This document shows, in pieces, positions 33,594-45,395 of a stretch of DNA of 64,000 bases. The translations under genes and the position numbers were made by a program. Where the stretch lies: contig CAJNOL010000212.1 of NCBI GenBank assembly GCA_905250125.1, forward strand, positions 1 through 64,000. Reading direction: 5' to 3'. The stretch comes from Rotaria sordida. Taxonomy: Eukaryota > Rotifera > Eurotatoria > Philodinida > Philodinidae. The notes under the pieces are model-generated. The model was not told the origin of the DNA and did not search any database. It saw only the letters and a list, made by a program, of their open reading frames with translations. The first letter of the stretch is position 1; every line of letters starts with the position of its first letter.

Positions 33594-34257
33594 TTTGATC
33601 GGAATCATTTATCCGAGTATTCACCCAAATTATTGTGAAGTTATGTAGAATACATTCGCGATCTTCATCTGCATCAGTTGAGGCAGGAAGACTGCTATTT
33701 GATGGGAGTGTTAATGCTGATATTTGCTTGATTTTGATCTTTACTTGATGGCGCGATTGCTGATTTGAAAAGATGAACGGAAATTGAAATACGCATATTC
33801 ACCACGAGAAACTACGAAGAAATGAGTTCTGCTTTTTTTATTGAAAGTAGTCATGGCGAGAAACAAATAGAATGTATATAAACAATTTTTTTTGGTGAGT
33901 TTTTTCCAACTTTCTTCCAAGTAATTTTCTTTTTCAGTTCTGTGCTTCGGTACTGTGTTTACTTTTGAATTCGAATTTCTGTTGCTCCTCTCGAGAGCAC
34001 TCTCGAGTGAAAATGATGTTGATGCTTCGCCAAAAGTATTGCATTGGTTCATTTTCTCTTGTGCGACACTAAACCTTTGCGCTTACGTGTCCGTTGTCGT
34101 CGTTTTCGAGCACAGATATACTCGTGCATTGTAATTCAGTATCAACACTGATCCCAAGAGCTCATATCTTCTTTCAAGCCGTTTCAAACGTATCAGTCAA
34201 CGATGTCCATGAAAAATAAGAAAGAGAGTGATTGAAAAACACTCAGAGTGACATTGA

Positions 34258-34500
34258 TTCTATCCGATTGGAACATAAATTCTGCACGGTTTTCTTTGCT
34301 GCCATAGTAGTTTTAGATCTTATATCTCACAACTAGGAAGAAACAAAAATCTGAAATTTTTAGTTTGGATACGACTCATAAAGCTCTGTCAATTCTATGA
34401 ATTTCACATACAAATCTCTTCGTCGTCACGAGATATAAGATCTAAAATTCCTCTACCAGCAAAGAAAAACGTGCAGAACTCATGTTCCAATAGGATATAT
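34258..34500. repeat. Nested ~245-bp foldback, copy 2
   Basis: Same family as 33346-33593: 'ctatccgattggaacataaa' ... 'catgttccaataggatat'. It has the same central words (ctgaaatttttag, actcataaagctct), but at lower identity between arms than copy 1. Confidence 0.75.
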
Positions 34501-34502
34501 TA

Positions 34503-34700
34503 AGGGAATACCTTTAGGTCCTCAAGTCCTATATTAGGGGCTAGCTTTGGGTCCTCAATTCATTCAATAGCGCGTACCCCTGGGCCCTGAAGTCCTATAT
34601 TAGTGGCTACTCTAGGTGCTCAAGTTCTGTATTAGGGGGTATCTTTGAGTCTTCAGGTCTTACAATAGCGGGGTACTCATGGGTCTTCAAGTCATATATC
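34503..34700. repeat. 34-bp minisatellite, about 6 copies, inverted relative to the right array
   Basis: Units read like 'ggtcctcaagtcctatatta' plus a variable ggg-rich spacer. They are the reverse complement of the units at 35150-35690. Confidence 0.75.
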
Positions 34701-35149
34701 ATAGCATAGAATGTGTATGTCTGTTTGATACGCGTACAGTGTGGCGCTATAGTGTATCTCTCGCTCTTCTTTCGCTTGATCTCCTCTTTTTTCTTCCTTC
34801 TAACTTTTCTGCAGCATGATTTTTTCTGGGTGTATTAATAGCTCTTTAAACACTAATTCTTCAACGAAACAAAGCAGAAGAAGAAAAAGCAATATGAACA
34901 AGTAGCGTGGATCGAGGCGATCCACCGGGTCCTTTCACTGCATAAAGTCTTTTACCATTTAGATGCCTGTTTCTGAACTACAAAAACTTAGCTGAGGGAG
35001 TTTACCCTTCTGTATGCATTAATATCCTCCGCTATAACATTGCAATTAATTTTGATTGTTTGTCTGCTTCTTTTTCTTTTTGACTAATGTTTTCATTTCT
35101 CTTTATACTACTGATTGCTTAGTGATAAATATCTTCATTGCAATATTCG

Positions 35150-35690
35150 CATGCGTATAGCACTTGAGGGCCTAAGGGTACCTCATAATGTAGGACTTGA
35201 TGACTTAGGGGCACCCCCATAATATAGGGCTTGAGGACCTAAAAATATCCTTATAATATCGAACTTGAGGACCTAGGGGTACCTCCCTAATATAGGACTT
35301 GAGCACCTAGAAGTACCCTCCTAATATAGGACTTGAGGTCCTAAAGATACTCCCTTAATACAGGACTTGAGGACCTAAAGGTTACTCCCTTAATATAGGA
35401 CTTGAGGACCTAAAGTACCTTCGTAATACAGAAGTTGAGGTCCTGGGGGTACCTCCCTAATATAGGACTTGAGGACCTAGGGAGACCTTCCTAATATAAG
35501 ACTTGAAGACTTATGGGTACCTTCCTAATATAGGAGTTCAGGACCCAGGAGTACGCGCTATTACAGGCATTGAGGACCCGAAGGTACTTCCTAATATAGG
35601 ACTTGAGGATCTAAAGGTACTTCCATAATATAGGACTTGAGCACCTAAAGGTAATCCCCCTAATATAGGACTTCAGGACCTAAGGATGCC
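35150..35690. repeat. 34-bp minisatellite, about 16 copies
   Basis: Unit 'taatataggacttgaggacc' followed by taaaggtacctccc, repeated head to tail with scattered substitutions and one-base length changes. It abuts the right arm of the composite foldback element. Confidence 0.85.
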
Positions 35691-36289
35691 ACTAAAAAAT
35701 CGCTTTTTCCTGTGACATGGATTCGAACTATTACTCTGCCGACAAACACAGTCAATTTCGGGATTAAGACCCTGATTACAGTCAAGGGATTTAGAATGAT
35801 CCGAATTACCCCAAATGCTTTTTTACATGGTTGAGAATGGCCTCAGAGTTTTATTCAGTATATCGCAACGGTTCATTCATCCATCGAAATATTTTCAGGT
35901 TCCATGGACAAGACTTTGAGCTATCGAATGGTGTAGTTTTGATTCATATGACAATGGATAGAAAAAAAGTTATGAGTTGGGGAAAAACATTACAGCTATT
36001 TTTGCTGGAGTGATTGGAATTACCCGGACTAGTTTGATTGACTGATCCGAATTATCCCAATTGGGGTAATTCGGATCAGCTCGCACCCCCTCTCAGCATT
36101 TTTGCTATTACTTTTTTCTAGTACATGCTTTTTCAGAGATTCTTTCGTCAGTTGATAGAAGACACTTTGATCTAGTTATGATAAAAAAATCACCTTTCTA
36201 CAAAGTAAGGTGAATGAGAACGAAAAAAAATAAAATGAAATTTTTAATTTTTGATCAGAATTACCCCAACAGACTCTATAAAATCAATA

Positions 36290-39200
36290 TTAAAAAAAAA
36301 ATTTTCAAACATTCAAAACACAAAACTCGTTATGGCTATGTTTTTTGTCAAAAACGTTTATGGATTCGGATCTTACTTGTTATTTTTCATCATTTAATGT
36401 TAAATATTTTTTAGAAAATTATGCAATTAAACAAAATATATGTTGAATATAAATCATCCTACTAAGGTAGCTGAATGGAAGAAACATTTGTAAATTACTT
36501 TTGGAATGAGTTTCATGAAATCAAAATTAACCACACCACTTGAATCTGTTATTCCGTTAGACCTGCTTCTATTGGACCACCTAATATTATTCTTTCGATA
36601 TGTTTCTTTTCTCGAGTATTCAAAACTTCGATGAGTATCGAAGGATCTTAAAGTGCTTGAGAAGTCCAAAATGAATATCCAATAGAATACAGTTTTCGAG
36701 TGGTCGGAGTCCGATTACTACTGGTAGGATCGAAATCAAGAACGAACAAAAACTATATATTTCAAATTTTCGAGCGCTCGTCGCATCCATCGTATGATTC
36801 TTAAAGTCTGCTTGGATTATGCTTTCTCATGAATTTCTTGTCCGTGTGAGTGATTCACAGAATATTAATAATTGGTATGCAGATAGATAGATATGTCTCT
36901 TTATCCATTAACTTACTGCAAAGCTATCTAGCAATCGGCCTACCTCACTAATTATCTACCTACGTATCTAACTACCTACAGAACTACCTATCTATCTAAC
37001 TAGCGTACTTCACTAACTGCGTCCTATCTACTTATCTACACCACTGCTTATCTATCGATCTAATCACCTACTTAAATCCCTAAACAAAAACCTTTCTCTC
37101 TTTTAAACTGTATTGCATCTCTTTGGTTCCTAATGAATGTTCATTACAGAGTGTCTCAAGTATTTGATTTCAGTATAGTTAAGACTGATTAGAATTTGCT
37201 TCAACAGAGAATGTATGTCTTTCAACACTAAGCGAGTATTTTCGCAGATTTCTTCATGATTTGATTATATCTATTTTGGATTTTCTAACGTTTTAACTGT
37301 TTTGAGCTTATTTAAATCTGGGTCATCGACTGTACATTGTCGATTGGTCATTGAGTCAGTAGCGAAGAGGACTTCATAGGTAAGAAAAGTAGTAATACGA
37401 TTAGCAGACCACTAGCAGAAATAATAAGATAAAGAAGAACTCTTCAAAGTTACTCATTTGTGGTAATGATTAATGCCATTGAAAGATGTACATTCTTCAT
37501 TGAAGTAAAATATGATAAGTCATGTGCTATAATAAAATGAAGTGCTTAAACCGTTCTTACAATAAATACTCAGTTGATACCAAACGGATGCAATATAGAA
37601 AAAAATAGGTAGTAAAGTGTAAAACATGGTATAGATACTTGTGCTTTACATAGAAAAATGATTTCATCAGATAACTGGTATTAGTATTATGTCTTTATGA
37701 TGTGTATTATGTTGTTTAAGTATCATATTTTTGGCCTTTGATAACAGCAGATATATATATAATGAATTCATTCGAGTTCAATATATTATTTCAAGTTGAC
37801 TAGAAATTCTTGGCTATATCTGTAACGGTATGTGAGGAATTCAAATGTCTGTCTCTATACTTCAATACTAATTTTAGATCGTGTTTTACAAAAGGGAGAA
37901 GAGAAGACTTGCAGTCTGAGATGGAGCTAACTATCCATCTATCTAATTATCCACCCTCTTAATCTATTACTATTAAAAAAAAAGATGAAATGAAAAAAGA
38001 TTTCTTATTCCATTCTGGATATTAATATTTGACTTTGTCACATGTGAATGTTACACCTGCATCATTATTCTCAAATATTTTTTTGTCCTTTCTTCTGTCC
38101 TCTATTATCACAAACATTAATAAAAGAAAAAATTTAGTCACGTATGAAAATAGGTACATGCATGAGAAAAGCTTCCATATGTATGATAGTAGAGAAGAAA
38201 AATAAATCGAGAGAGTAATAAAACATAGAGAGTGCAGACAGAAAGTTACAGAACATATGGTGACAGAGGAAGGTCATGTAAATCAGTGTTGACTATGCTC
38301 GATAGCAGAAGTATTTACGATTTTACCTCACAACTTTCATTACTTATATAAATCTACAATAATAAAGTAAATAAGACAGGAAAACAAAAAAAAAATGATA
38401 GTTTGCTACTTTTTTTGATATTATTTCTCCTTATCGGGATACAAAAACAAATAACTGATACAGTAAAGAATTTATATGCAGAGAATAGAAAATCGCTCAG
38501 TTTGCTTTTTGTTTTCTTTCAGATTTTTTTCAAAAGTAACTAAGCTTCTCAAGACTCAATAATCGATTTAGATAGTTCTGCTGAACTAAAACTGTCTTAT
38601 TGTGTCGATATAAAGACAAATAATTGTGTTATTACTTTTTAATACCAGCTTATAGTTATTAACTGTGAGATATTCAGTTCAAATAAATAACCAAATCATA
38701 TATTCAATTAAATCACTTTGAATGCACCTTTTGAAACAAGATTTAGTTTTTATCGTCACAGTTGAGTCTCTGCAAGATGAGCAGTGACTCCGCACTTGAT
38801 TCACATTTAAAATGAAAAACAAAATCATGTTTTAAAATAACATACTTTTAAATATAGAATCGATCAGTTTTCTTCTATGAACTTCAGTTTTCTTATTTCA
38901 AACTTATGCATGAGCGTTAATGGACGTCATAATTAAACTTTCAATTATTTTAAACATTTAGTTGCCCTTTCGATGTTACCATTCGTCTAGCTTAAATTAT
39001 TGAATTACATGCCACACACTATTCATGGTATCATCAAAAGCTAAATGAAAAAAAAGGCAAGCATAGGATGCAAATTGGTTAGTCTACACAAGCTAGGAGA
39101 AGTCGCATACATTTCTTGTTTAAAAATGTGAGACTTTCAAGGTGACATAATCAAATCTCCATCCTCCGTATACTAAAGAAGCTAAATAGTCAATTGGTGT

Positions 39201-40175
39201 TAGTATCTATTCTGACAAAAAAAAACGAGAGTTAACTATAAAAACAGCCTACACGAGCTTGGTTGTTGTAATGTTTTAATAATAATCACTCAATATAATT
39301 ATGAGTGTTTGATTTGTAAATAAACAAAACATCTAATTGGACAATGTTGTGAATGGTTATAGTAACCATTTAAGAGAATCCAACGAGTTAAAGGAAAATA
39401 TGGATACCATTGTAGAGGCACATGAAATCGTGCGATGGCACATAGACTTAGCACGAAATACTAGCCGCCCATAGAAAATAAATGTTTTCAAAATACAGAT
39501 TTTTATTATTAGTTGTGTTCCTATTGCAATGTTTTCAGATTTGAGGCTTGTGATATTAAATTTAAAAGTTCTAGTTCGTTTTGTTTTATTCAAATCTGCA
39601 CACTAATTGGTATAATTTCTATGCTAAGCATTTTATGAAAGCAAATATGCACTGCGATTTAAGTTTAAAAGAACGAGTTTCAGCATTCAACTGGTTACAT
39701 TAGCTAATTGCTTTCATTTTACAATACAGCTTTTTAGTAATCAATTGAAACAATCACATGCAGCAAACCAAATCATTTAATGTTAGAAGCGAATCAACAA
39801 AACAGCTCTGTCCTACTCGTTTAAGACGTTTCATCTTGAGCTGAATTATATTATCACACAGAACCATTCGCATAACTGTCTAATAAAGTGTTTCCATCAA
39901 AATAAGTGAACGATCTTATAGGATAATTCAACTTATAACGTGAAAGAATCCGATCAAAACTGCTCAACACGCATGACAATTAGACTACACATGTGAAGTT
40001 TTTGAAATATTTTCTTTCAATCCATTATTTTTTCATAAATTTTTGACATAATTTGAAGATTAATTCCACATAGTGAGATGCACTCAGATTTTTTTAGTCA
40101 ATACGAATTTTCCATTATACGATTTCATGTGTCTCTACAATGGTGTCCACATTTTCCCTTAACTCGTTGTTTACC
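36290..40175. other. Gene-free stretch with a decayed tetranucleotide repeat
   Basis: At about 36880-37080 there is a degenerate TCTA/CTAC microsatellite (ctacctacgtatctaactac and similar). The rest is AT-rich with no supported gene or element. Confidence 0.4.
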
Positions 40176-40442
40176 TTAACCCTTTCAATCCCGTCATTTT
40201 CTTGCGTTCTGCATGAACAAGAAAAAAGAAGATAGATCTCTCTCTTTTGCGTTCTGTCGTCATAATCAGCCGTATTTGGAATCTACTGTAAACATCGCTA
40301 GCCATAAAAAAAAATCAACTTCATGTTTCAAAAAAGAACATGTGTAATGAACAATAAAATATAAAGAGCTAGACTGAGAAAATTATACTATTCATAAAAT
40401 CGAATACATGTACATCATTTTTTATTGAATAATCAAAATAAA

Positions 40443-42431
40443 ATGTCATATCAGGAGGAAAATATTATCGATCAAGAAGATGACGTAGAAAATTATATGA
40501 AGGCTCTCGACGATTCCGATGTTGATGACTTTGAAGAAGAGTTAAAACAAATGAACCACTCAGAGAGTGAAGAATACAGGTGATAAACGAGAAGTTGTAT
40601 ATCTAAGAACTCATGAATTACAATAAATTTTAGTGATACTGATGCAATATGTCAATCGAGTAAAGTAATGCATTCATTGGAGAATATGGATCTCAATGGC
40701 ACAAGCAATGACAATGAGATAAAACAAGCAAGAACAGAAGAAAGCGAAGAGTACAGGTGATGAAACGATACCGATGTTACATAATATCTAATTGTACTAC
40801 TGTATAGTGACGATGAGAATACTTATCCAACAAAAATTGTAACAACAGAATCAACGTGTGCGAGAAATGTATCTAAAGAAGAATGGATATTTGTCTCACC
40901 AGAGACTGATTGTAGATCCAACTGTTCATCGGTTTCCAGTGAACCATCAGGATCTACTTTTCTTCTTTCATCAAATCCAGTGCCATCGAATTTTTACGAA
41001 AAGATGCTTCCTGATTCTCTATTCAACTACATTGCGGAATGGACGAATCGTTGTGCTGAACTGCGTTTTGTAAATACATCCGAGAAGAAAGATGATCATT
41101 GGATTGATGTGAGATAAAATTGACTCATTATCATAATTTATGGATCTATATAATCTAGGTTACTTGTAATGACATGAAAAAGCTCTTTGCAATGTGCGTA
41201 CATATATACGAAAGAACCTAGTCATTTTTCAGTTTATTCAGTATTCAACTCTTTTACCAAGAAGTTCAGTAGGTGTCGAAAGGTCGGCATTGTTAAAAAT
41301 ATCCACAATTTTTAATTGAAACGATGTTAGCTCCAAGTACATTCTTTTGTTTGGTGGAATATTTCCTTCTGATACTTCAATATTGTCAATTGAACGTTTA
41401 AGAGACGAAGATGATGACGAAGCCATTTTGCCAATAGATTGTTTATTCAATTAATTAGTAAAAAAGATGAAATCTTATAGTTAAAAAAAAACACTTGTAC
41501 ATTTGTTAGAAAAATTTATGTAAATAATTTCGCTGGTAATTTAGGAGTACCAAAGGAGCTGTCATCGAAAAAAAATGAAGACACCTGATTCCGCTTTTAT
41601 GCGAAGTGGTGAGCTCCTCTTGGTAAGATTTCAGGATAAAAAATCAAGTGGTGAAAAAGAAATCTTTGTAATTGATTCGAAAGGAACTGCTGGAATTTCG
41701 CAGGTTGAGCGATACGAAAAGGGTAATATCATTTGACTTGCAATTGTAAGATGTCGAAAAATTTTCAATTACAGGTGGCATCAAAAAACAAGTCTTGAAA
41801 CCTACAAGTATTATCGATTACAACAAAAATATAAGAGGTGTTGATATATCAGATAGTGCTCTACATCATACTCTCATCAATAGGAAAACATATCGATGGT
41901 TTATCAAACTAAGTCTTCACTTCATTACTCGACTGTTATTCAATTCCTATATCATGTACAAAGAGTCAAAACCTAATACGACGTTGAATAATTTTCTTAT
42001 GATGTAAGATTTTGGTGCATTAATTAGAAAAATATTTTGCTCGTTTTTTCAGTTATGTACAAGAGACTATGGAAGCAACCGGCATTGCACGCAAATCAAT
42101 GAGAGATTATACATCGAAACAAAAACGATCTATCTCACTTAATGCCATCAATTCTAGTTCAAAATTAGTGGCGAGAACTATTCAACACTTTTCACGTGAG
42201 ACTGTTTCTACTTGTTTAATTTTTCTATGAATCTATGACTTGTAGGAAAAACTGATATTGATTCGCAATCAAATCGACACAAGCAAAAAACGATGTGTAC
42301 TATGTCATACAAATAAGATTCTGAAAATAACTATTTATCAGTGCCAAACTTGTGTTGAAGAGCCAGGTCTTTGTTTTCCAGACTATTTTGAAAAATTTCA
42401 TCTTACTCTAGTCAATAAAATAACAAAATAA
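40443..42431 (+). pseudogene. piggyBac transposase remnant
   Basis: The 5' part is acidic (ATG 40443; exons ending GAATACAG and GAGTACAG before gtgat donors). Next comes the N-terminal domain piece FYEKMLPDSLFNYIAEWTN, broken after WIDVTCNDMKKLFAM (about 41190). The frame resumes near 41550 with PKELSSKK, and runs through 'SIIDYNKNIRGVDISDSALH' (third catalytic Asp in the YN..GVD motif), RKTYRWFIKLSLHFI and a C-terminal cysteine-rich tail (CVLC...CQTC...GLC) ending at TAA 42429-42431. The stretch that should hold the first two catalytic Asps is absent, replaced by unrelated sequence with an antisense frame. At least one frame shift separates the tail. Not functional. Confidence 0.75.
41238..41450 (-). 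other. Antisense open frame inside the piggyBac gap
   Basis: A frame of 70 codons (MASSSSSSLKRSIDN from the second ATG at 41426) runs opposite to the transposase, where the catalytic core is missing. Composition (Ser run, IPPNKRMYLELTSF, ending LLGKRVEY) looks protein-like and nuclear-type. No family is recognised. It may be captured host sequence or chance. Confidence 0.3.
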
Positions 42432-42673
42432 TAATTTTGAAATAAAATACGTTATCTACAACCAGCACAGTTTTGATAAAAGAATGAAACAGTCACTAAG
42501 TTCGAGGCGATGAAATATGGATCGCCGCCATTTTGAAATCATTTAGATCCTTCGTCTTTTTCTTGGAATATAACATATGATATACATTATCGAAGAAGAC
42601 GACAGAACGAAAAAAAATTGTTTCGTGTTCTTCATGTCATCTACGAGATGACATGTGGGATTGAAAGGGTTAA

Positions 42674-42765
42674 CTGGTTACCACAGGGCCCTAATAATGT
42701 TAATAACAATAAAGAAGAAAGGTAATGATGATAACAACAATGGTGATAAAAGAAGTTAACAATAG
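42674..42765. other. Short spacer between the piggyBac and the next foldback element
   Basis: Rich in aacaat/gataa words; no feature. Confidence 0.3.
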
Positions 42766-43188
42766 GGCTTGTCCACGTAACTCTGTCACAGCGTTACGTC
42801 TTTGCTCACTTTGCTTTGGCCATAACTTTGAAAGGAAAAGTCATAGAGAGACGAGCGACGTCTTAAATTGAAAAGAAATTTGTTTTGAAGCTTTTGAGAT
42901 CTGTCTGAACTCATAAAAGTGTTTCCTCAAAAGTCTATCACTGAAATGCTGAGACCTACTTTTGAAAAATCCATCGGAAAAGGAGGTGTTAGTATTCTGG
43001 TCATGGATTTTCGAAAACACATTTTTATGAGCTTAGACAAATCTCAAAAACTTTAAAACAAATTTCTCTTCAATTGAAGATGTCACTCGCCTCTCTATGA
43101 CTTTTTCTTTCAAAGTTATGGCCAAAAACAAATCGAGCAAAAACGCAACGCTGTGACACTCTGCCGCTAGCGTTACGTGGACAAGCCG
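42766..43188. mobile_element. Foldback MITE with GGCTTGTCCACGTAAC ends
   Basis: 'ggcttgtccacgtaac' on the left is exactly inverted at the right end ('gttacgtggacaagcc'). Pairing continues through 'ggccataactttgaaaggaa'/'ctttcaaagttatggcc' and 'aacaaatttctcttcaatt' blocks to a centre near 42980. No coding sequence. Confidence 0.8.
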
Positions 43189-44070
43189 AATAACAGAAAA
43201 ACAAACAACAACTTGCTAGGGAGAGAAACCAAAGAAAAATATCAGAGAGGAAGAGCAAAGACAACAACAAAATATATATAGAGTGAGCGTCATAGAATGC
43301 TATCTATTGACGCTAACAAAAATGTCAAGCGTTTTGTCTGTGCAGACAGCCACAAGTAGTCGAATGATACGTAAATATATGCATTAACATGCTCAAGTTT
43401 TGAATTATTCAGCGTTTACAAAAATTTTTTCACACTTAAACGTTATAAAGATATTATTTCGCTCGTGCAAGTACTTATCTAGAAATTAAAGTCAATGGAA
43501 AACTGTATAAAAGCGTGACGTTTCGAGATTTCAAAGATTAGCTTTCTTAATACGTTTATAACTATCTGTTGCTGATCACTAAAACGCTTACAATGATAAA
43601 CCAAATGAATATGAAAAGTTTTGGTTCGAAACATGTTCATAATTGTCTGATTTTGACCTGACTGCTAAAAATTTCAAGTTTGAAATATAAATAAAGACAT
43701 AAATATCTGTATGGAAAAATGATCAAAACATTTATTTTTCAAGCAGTAATACGATTATCAATTATCACTCCAATCATGATAGTAAACATGCTGCCAAAAA
43801 AACGCGTAAAACTTAGACTTTTGGATGATTGACACACGTACAAGATAGAATGAGCATGAATACATTCATAAAACAAACTTTTTGAATATTTACGCAACTA
43901 TATACATGTACATTCGATAGCAATATTCCATATACATTCATACTCAAAACTTGGATTTCCTGGTGTTTACATGATCGATTTTTTCAACGTGTACTTAAAT
44001 GCGTAGAAAAGACTACTTTCAAGCATTTAGACGCTTTTTTGCAAAATTGTGCCTGTCTGAGTAGTGTTAA
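43189..44070. other. AT-rich stretch, no gene seen
   Basis: No supported frame or repeat. Confidence 0.35.
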
Positions 44071-44335
44071 GCTTCAAAGTTGAATTCAATTGAATAACTA
44101 ATTTTTGGAGTTTCAGCTTTCAACTTTCAATTGTCTATGTCTTCATGACACCCACATCAAGAGAGATGCCCTCTGTACGTGCTTCTGCAGAGTCCGCATC
44201 GAGAAAGATGGGGTGCGTACGTGTTTCCGTGGCATCCCCATCAAGCGAGTAGCTGTGTTTATCTGAAACTTGAAATTTAACCTTTCAAACTGCAACTTGT
44301 GTTCAATTGAATTCAACTTTCAAATTTGAAATTTG
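44071..44335. repeat. Inverted-repeat element with internal ~49-bp tandem repeat
   Basis: Ends 'caaagttgaattcaattgaa' and 'ttcaattgaattcaactttc' are inverted. Between them, about 44150-44255, two and a fraction units of a G/C-richer ~49-bp repeat occur (acatcaagagagatg...gtacgtgcttctgc / gcatcgagaaagatgg...gtacgtgtttccg). Confidence 0.6.
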
Positions 44336-44599
44336 TGACGATGTTATAATATTATCGATTAGAGTATTACATTATTGGTCATTCGAGAAATTTAATATCT
44401 TATAATATTCTAATGAAAAGCGTATCAACAGCATAGTTTGATCAAGTACGGATGCTAATTTTTTTTTTGGATGTTTAGTAGTTTTTCATCTAATAAAATT
44501 ATTTATACATTTCTTTATATTTAAATGAATAATTAGAAAACTTACGAATTAACTACGAAGATTATATCAATCTTTTAAAATTATCGACATCAAATTGGG

Positions 44600-45370
44600 A
44601 TTTCTGTTAAAGAATTTTTAATTATTAGATCATCAATGCAATCTTTAATAAATAATATTGATTATTTAACTTTAATGTTAGATTTATTTTCATATTTAAG
44701 ATCGATCATCATCTCTTCACCGTATTCCATATGACTATGATAAACAATTAATATTAATATTAAAAAATAAACATTTTCAAAAGTTATATGTATTAAAAAT
44801 TGATGATGAAATTTTATCTGAACGATCATTAAATAATATTGAACCAGATGATTAACAAATATTATTTAAAAAAAATATTTAGTAATGAAAATAAATTGTA
44901 ACTATTTAAGTATTTACTATTATGAAGAACGCTCCATTGGAAGAAAAATTGATGAGTAGAGATATAATTTTGATATTGATTCATGAACATTAAATTTACG
45001 TCAATTTAAAGATTTTTTTTGTTACAATATATACAGTGTATACCTATTTTAAATAAAATATTCAATCAGATTCATCCTATCTAGAACAAGAACTATATCA
45101 ATAATCAAATGTTATTATCATTGAAATAAAAAAAAGTTTCACTTAAAATTGAAACTAGAAAATAATCAAAATACTTGAATGATAACTTCATGCAGTTTAT
45201 TTTGGCCGATTAATTTCTACCATTCTAATCTTTTTATCATCATTGATAATTTGATTATTAAATTTTATTAATTTGAATATGAATAATACTAATCAATTAC
45301 CACTTAATTGTATTAAACTTCAACCACAATTATTAAAACCAACAGAAAAGTTTTTCAAAAAATTTTTTTG
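44600..45370 (+). pseudogene. Decayed protein-coding tract, 5' portion
   Basis: Broken plus-strand frames give protein-like pieces: LDLFSYLRSIII, FQKLYVLKIDDEILSERSLN followed by NIEPDD, and later IPILNKIFNQIHP and YFGRLISTILIFLSSLII. Stops and shifts separate them, but order and composition suggest one gene. It resumes at about 46500 after an inserted element. Family not identified with confidence; it has the feel of F-box/leucine-rich-type bdelloid families. Confidence 0.4.
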
Positions 45371-45395
45371 TACGCTCAATGAGATAGAGACTATG

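Larger units (their letters stand above)
32731..36289. mobile_element. Composite foldback element, 3.56 kb, with ~620-bp near-identical arms
   Basis: The arms 32731-33352 and 35664-36289 are reverse complements with only a handful of differences visible over 600 bp. Outer ends read agagtctgtgggggtaattc, and the arms contain several copies of 'gggtaattcggatca'. Inside each arm is a minisatellite of the same 34-bp unit in opposite orientation (long array on the right, short on the left). Two ~245-bp foldbacks are nested in the left interior. No transposase was found. Long inverted arms with subterminal tandem repeats recall Drosophila Foldback elements in plan, not in sequence. High arm identity implies recent movement or gene conversion. 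Confidence 0.8.
40176..42673 (+). mobile_element. piggyBac transposon, 2.5 kb, TTAA-flanked, defective
   Basis: TTAA at 40176-40179 and 42670-42673 flanks an element beginning 'CCCTTTCAATCCCgtcatt' and ending with the inverse 'gggattgaaaggg'. It carries a piggyBac transposase in the plus orientation with the middle missing. The intact TTAA duplication and 13-bp matching ends indicate the ends could still be recognised by a transposase supplied elsewhere. Confidence 0.85.

Noticed and set aside
33741-34052. 103-codon minus frame in the interior of the composite foldback element
   Set aside because: It has some protein-like character (Ser/Glu-rich start) but no transposase motif or homology I can name; not enough to call a gene.
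35150-35690. CRISPR-like array (34-bp repeats)
   Set aside because: Units are contiguous with no unique spacers, lie inside a eukaryotic transposable element and diverge gradually: a minisatellite.
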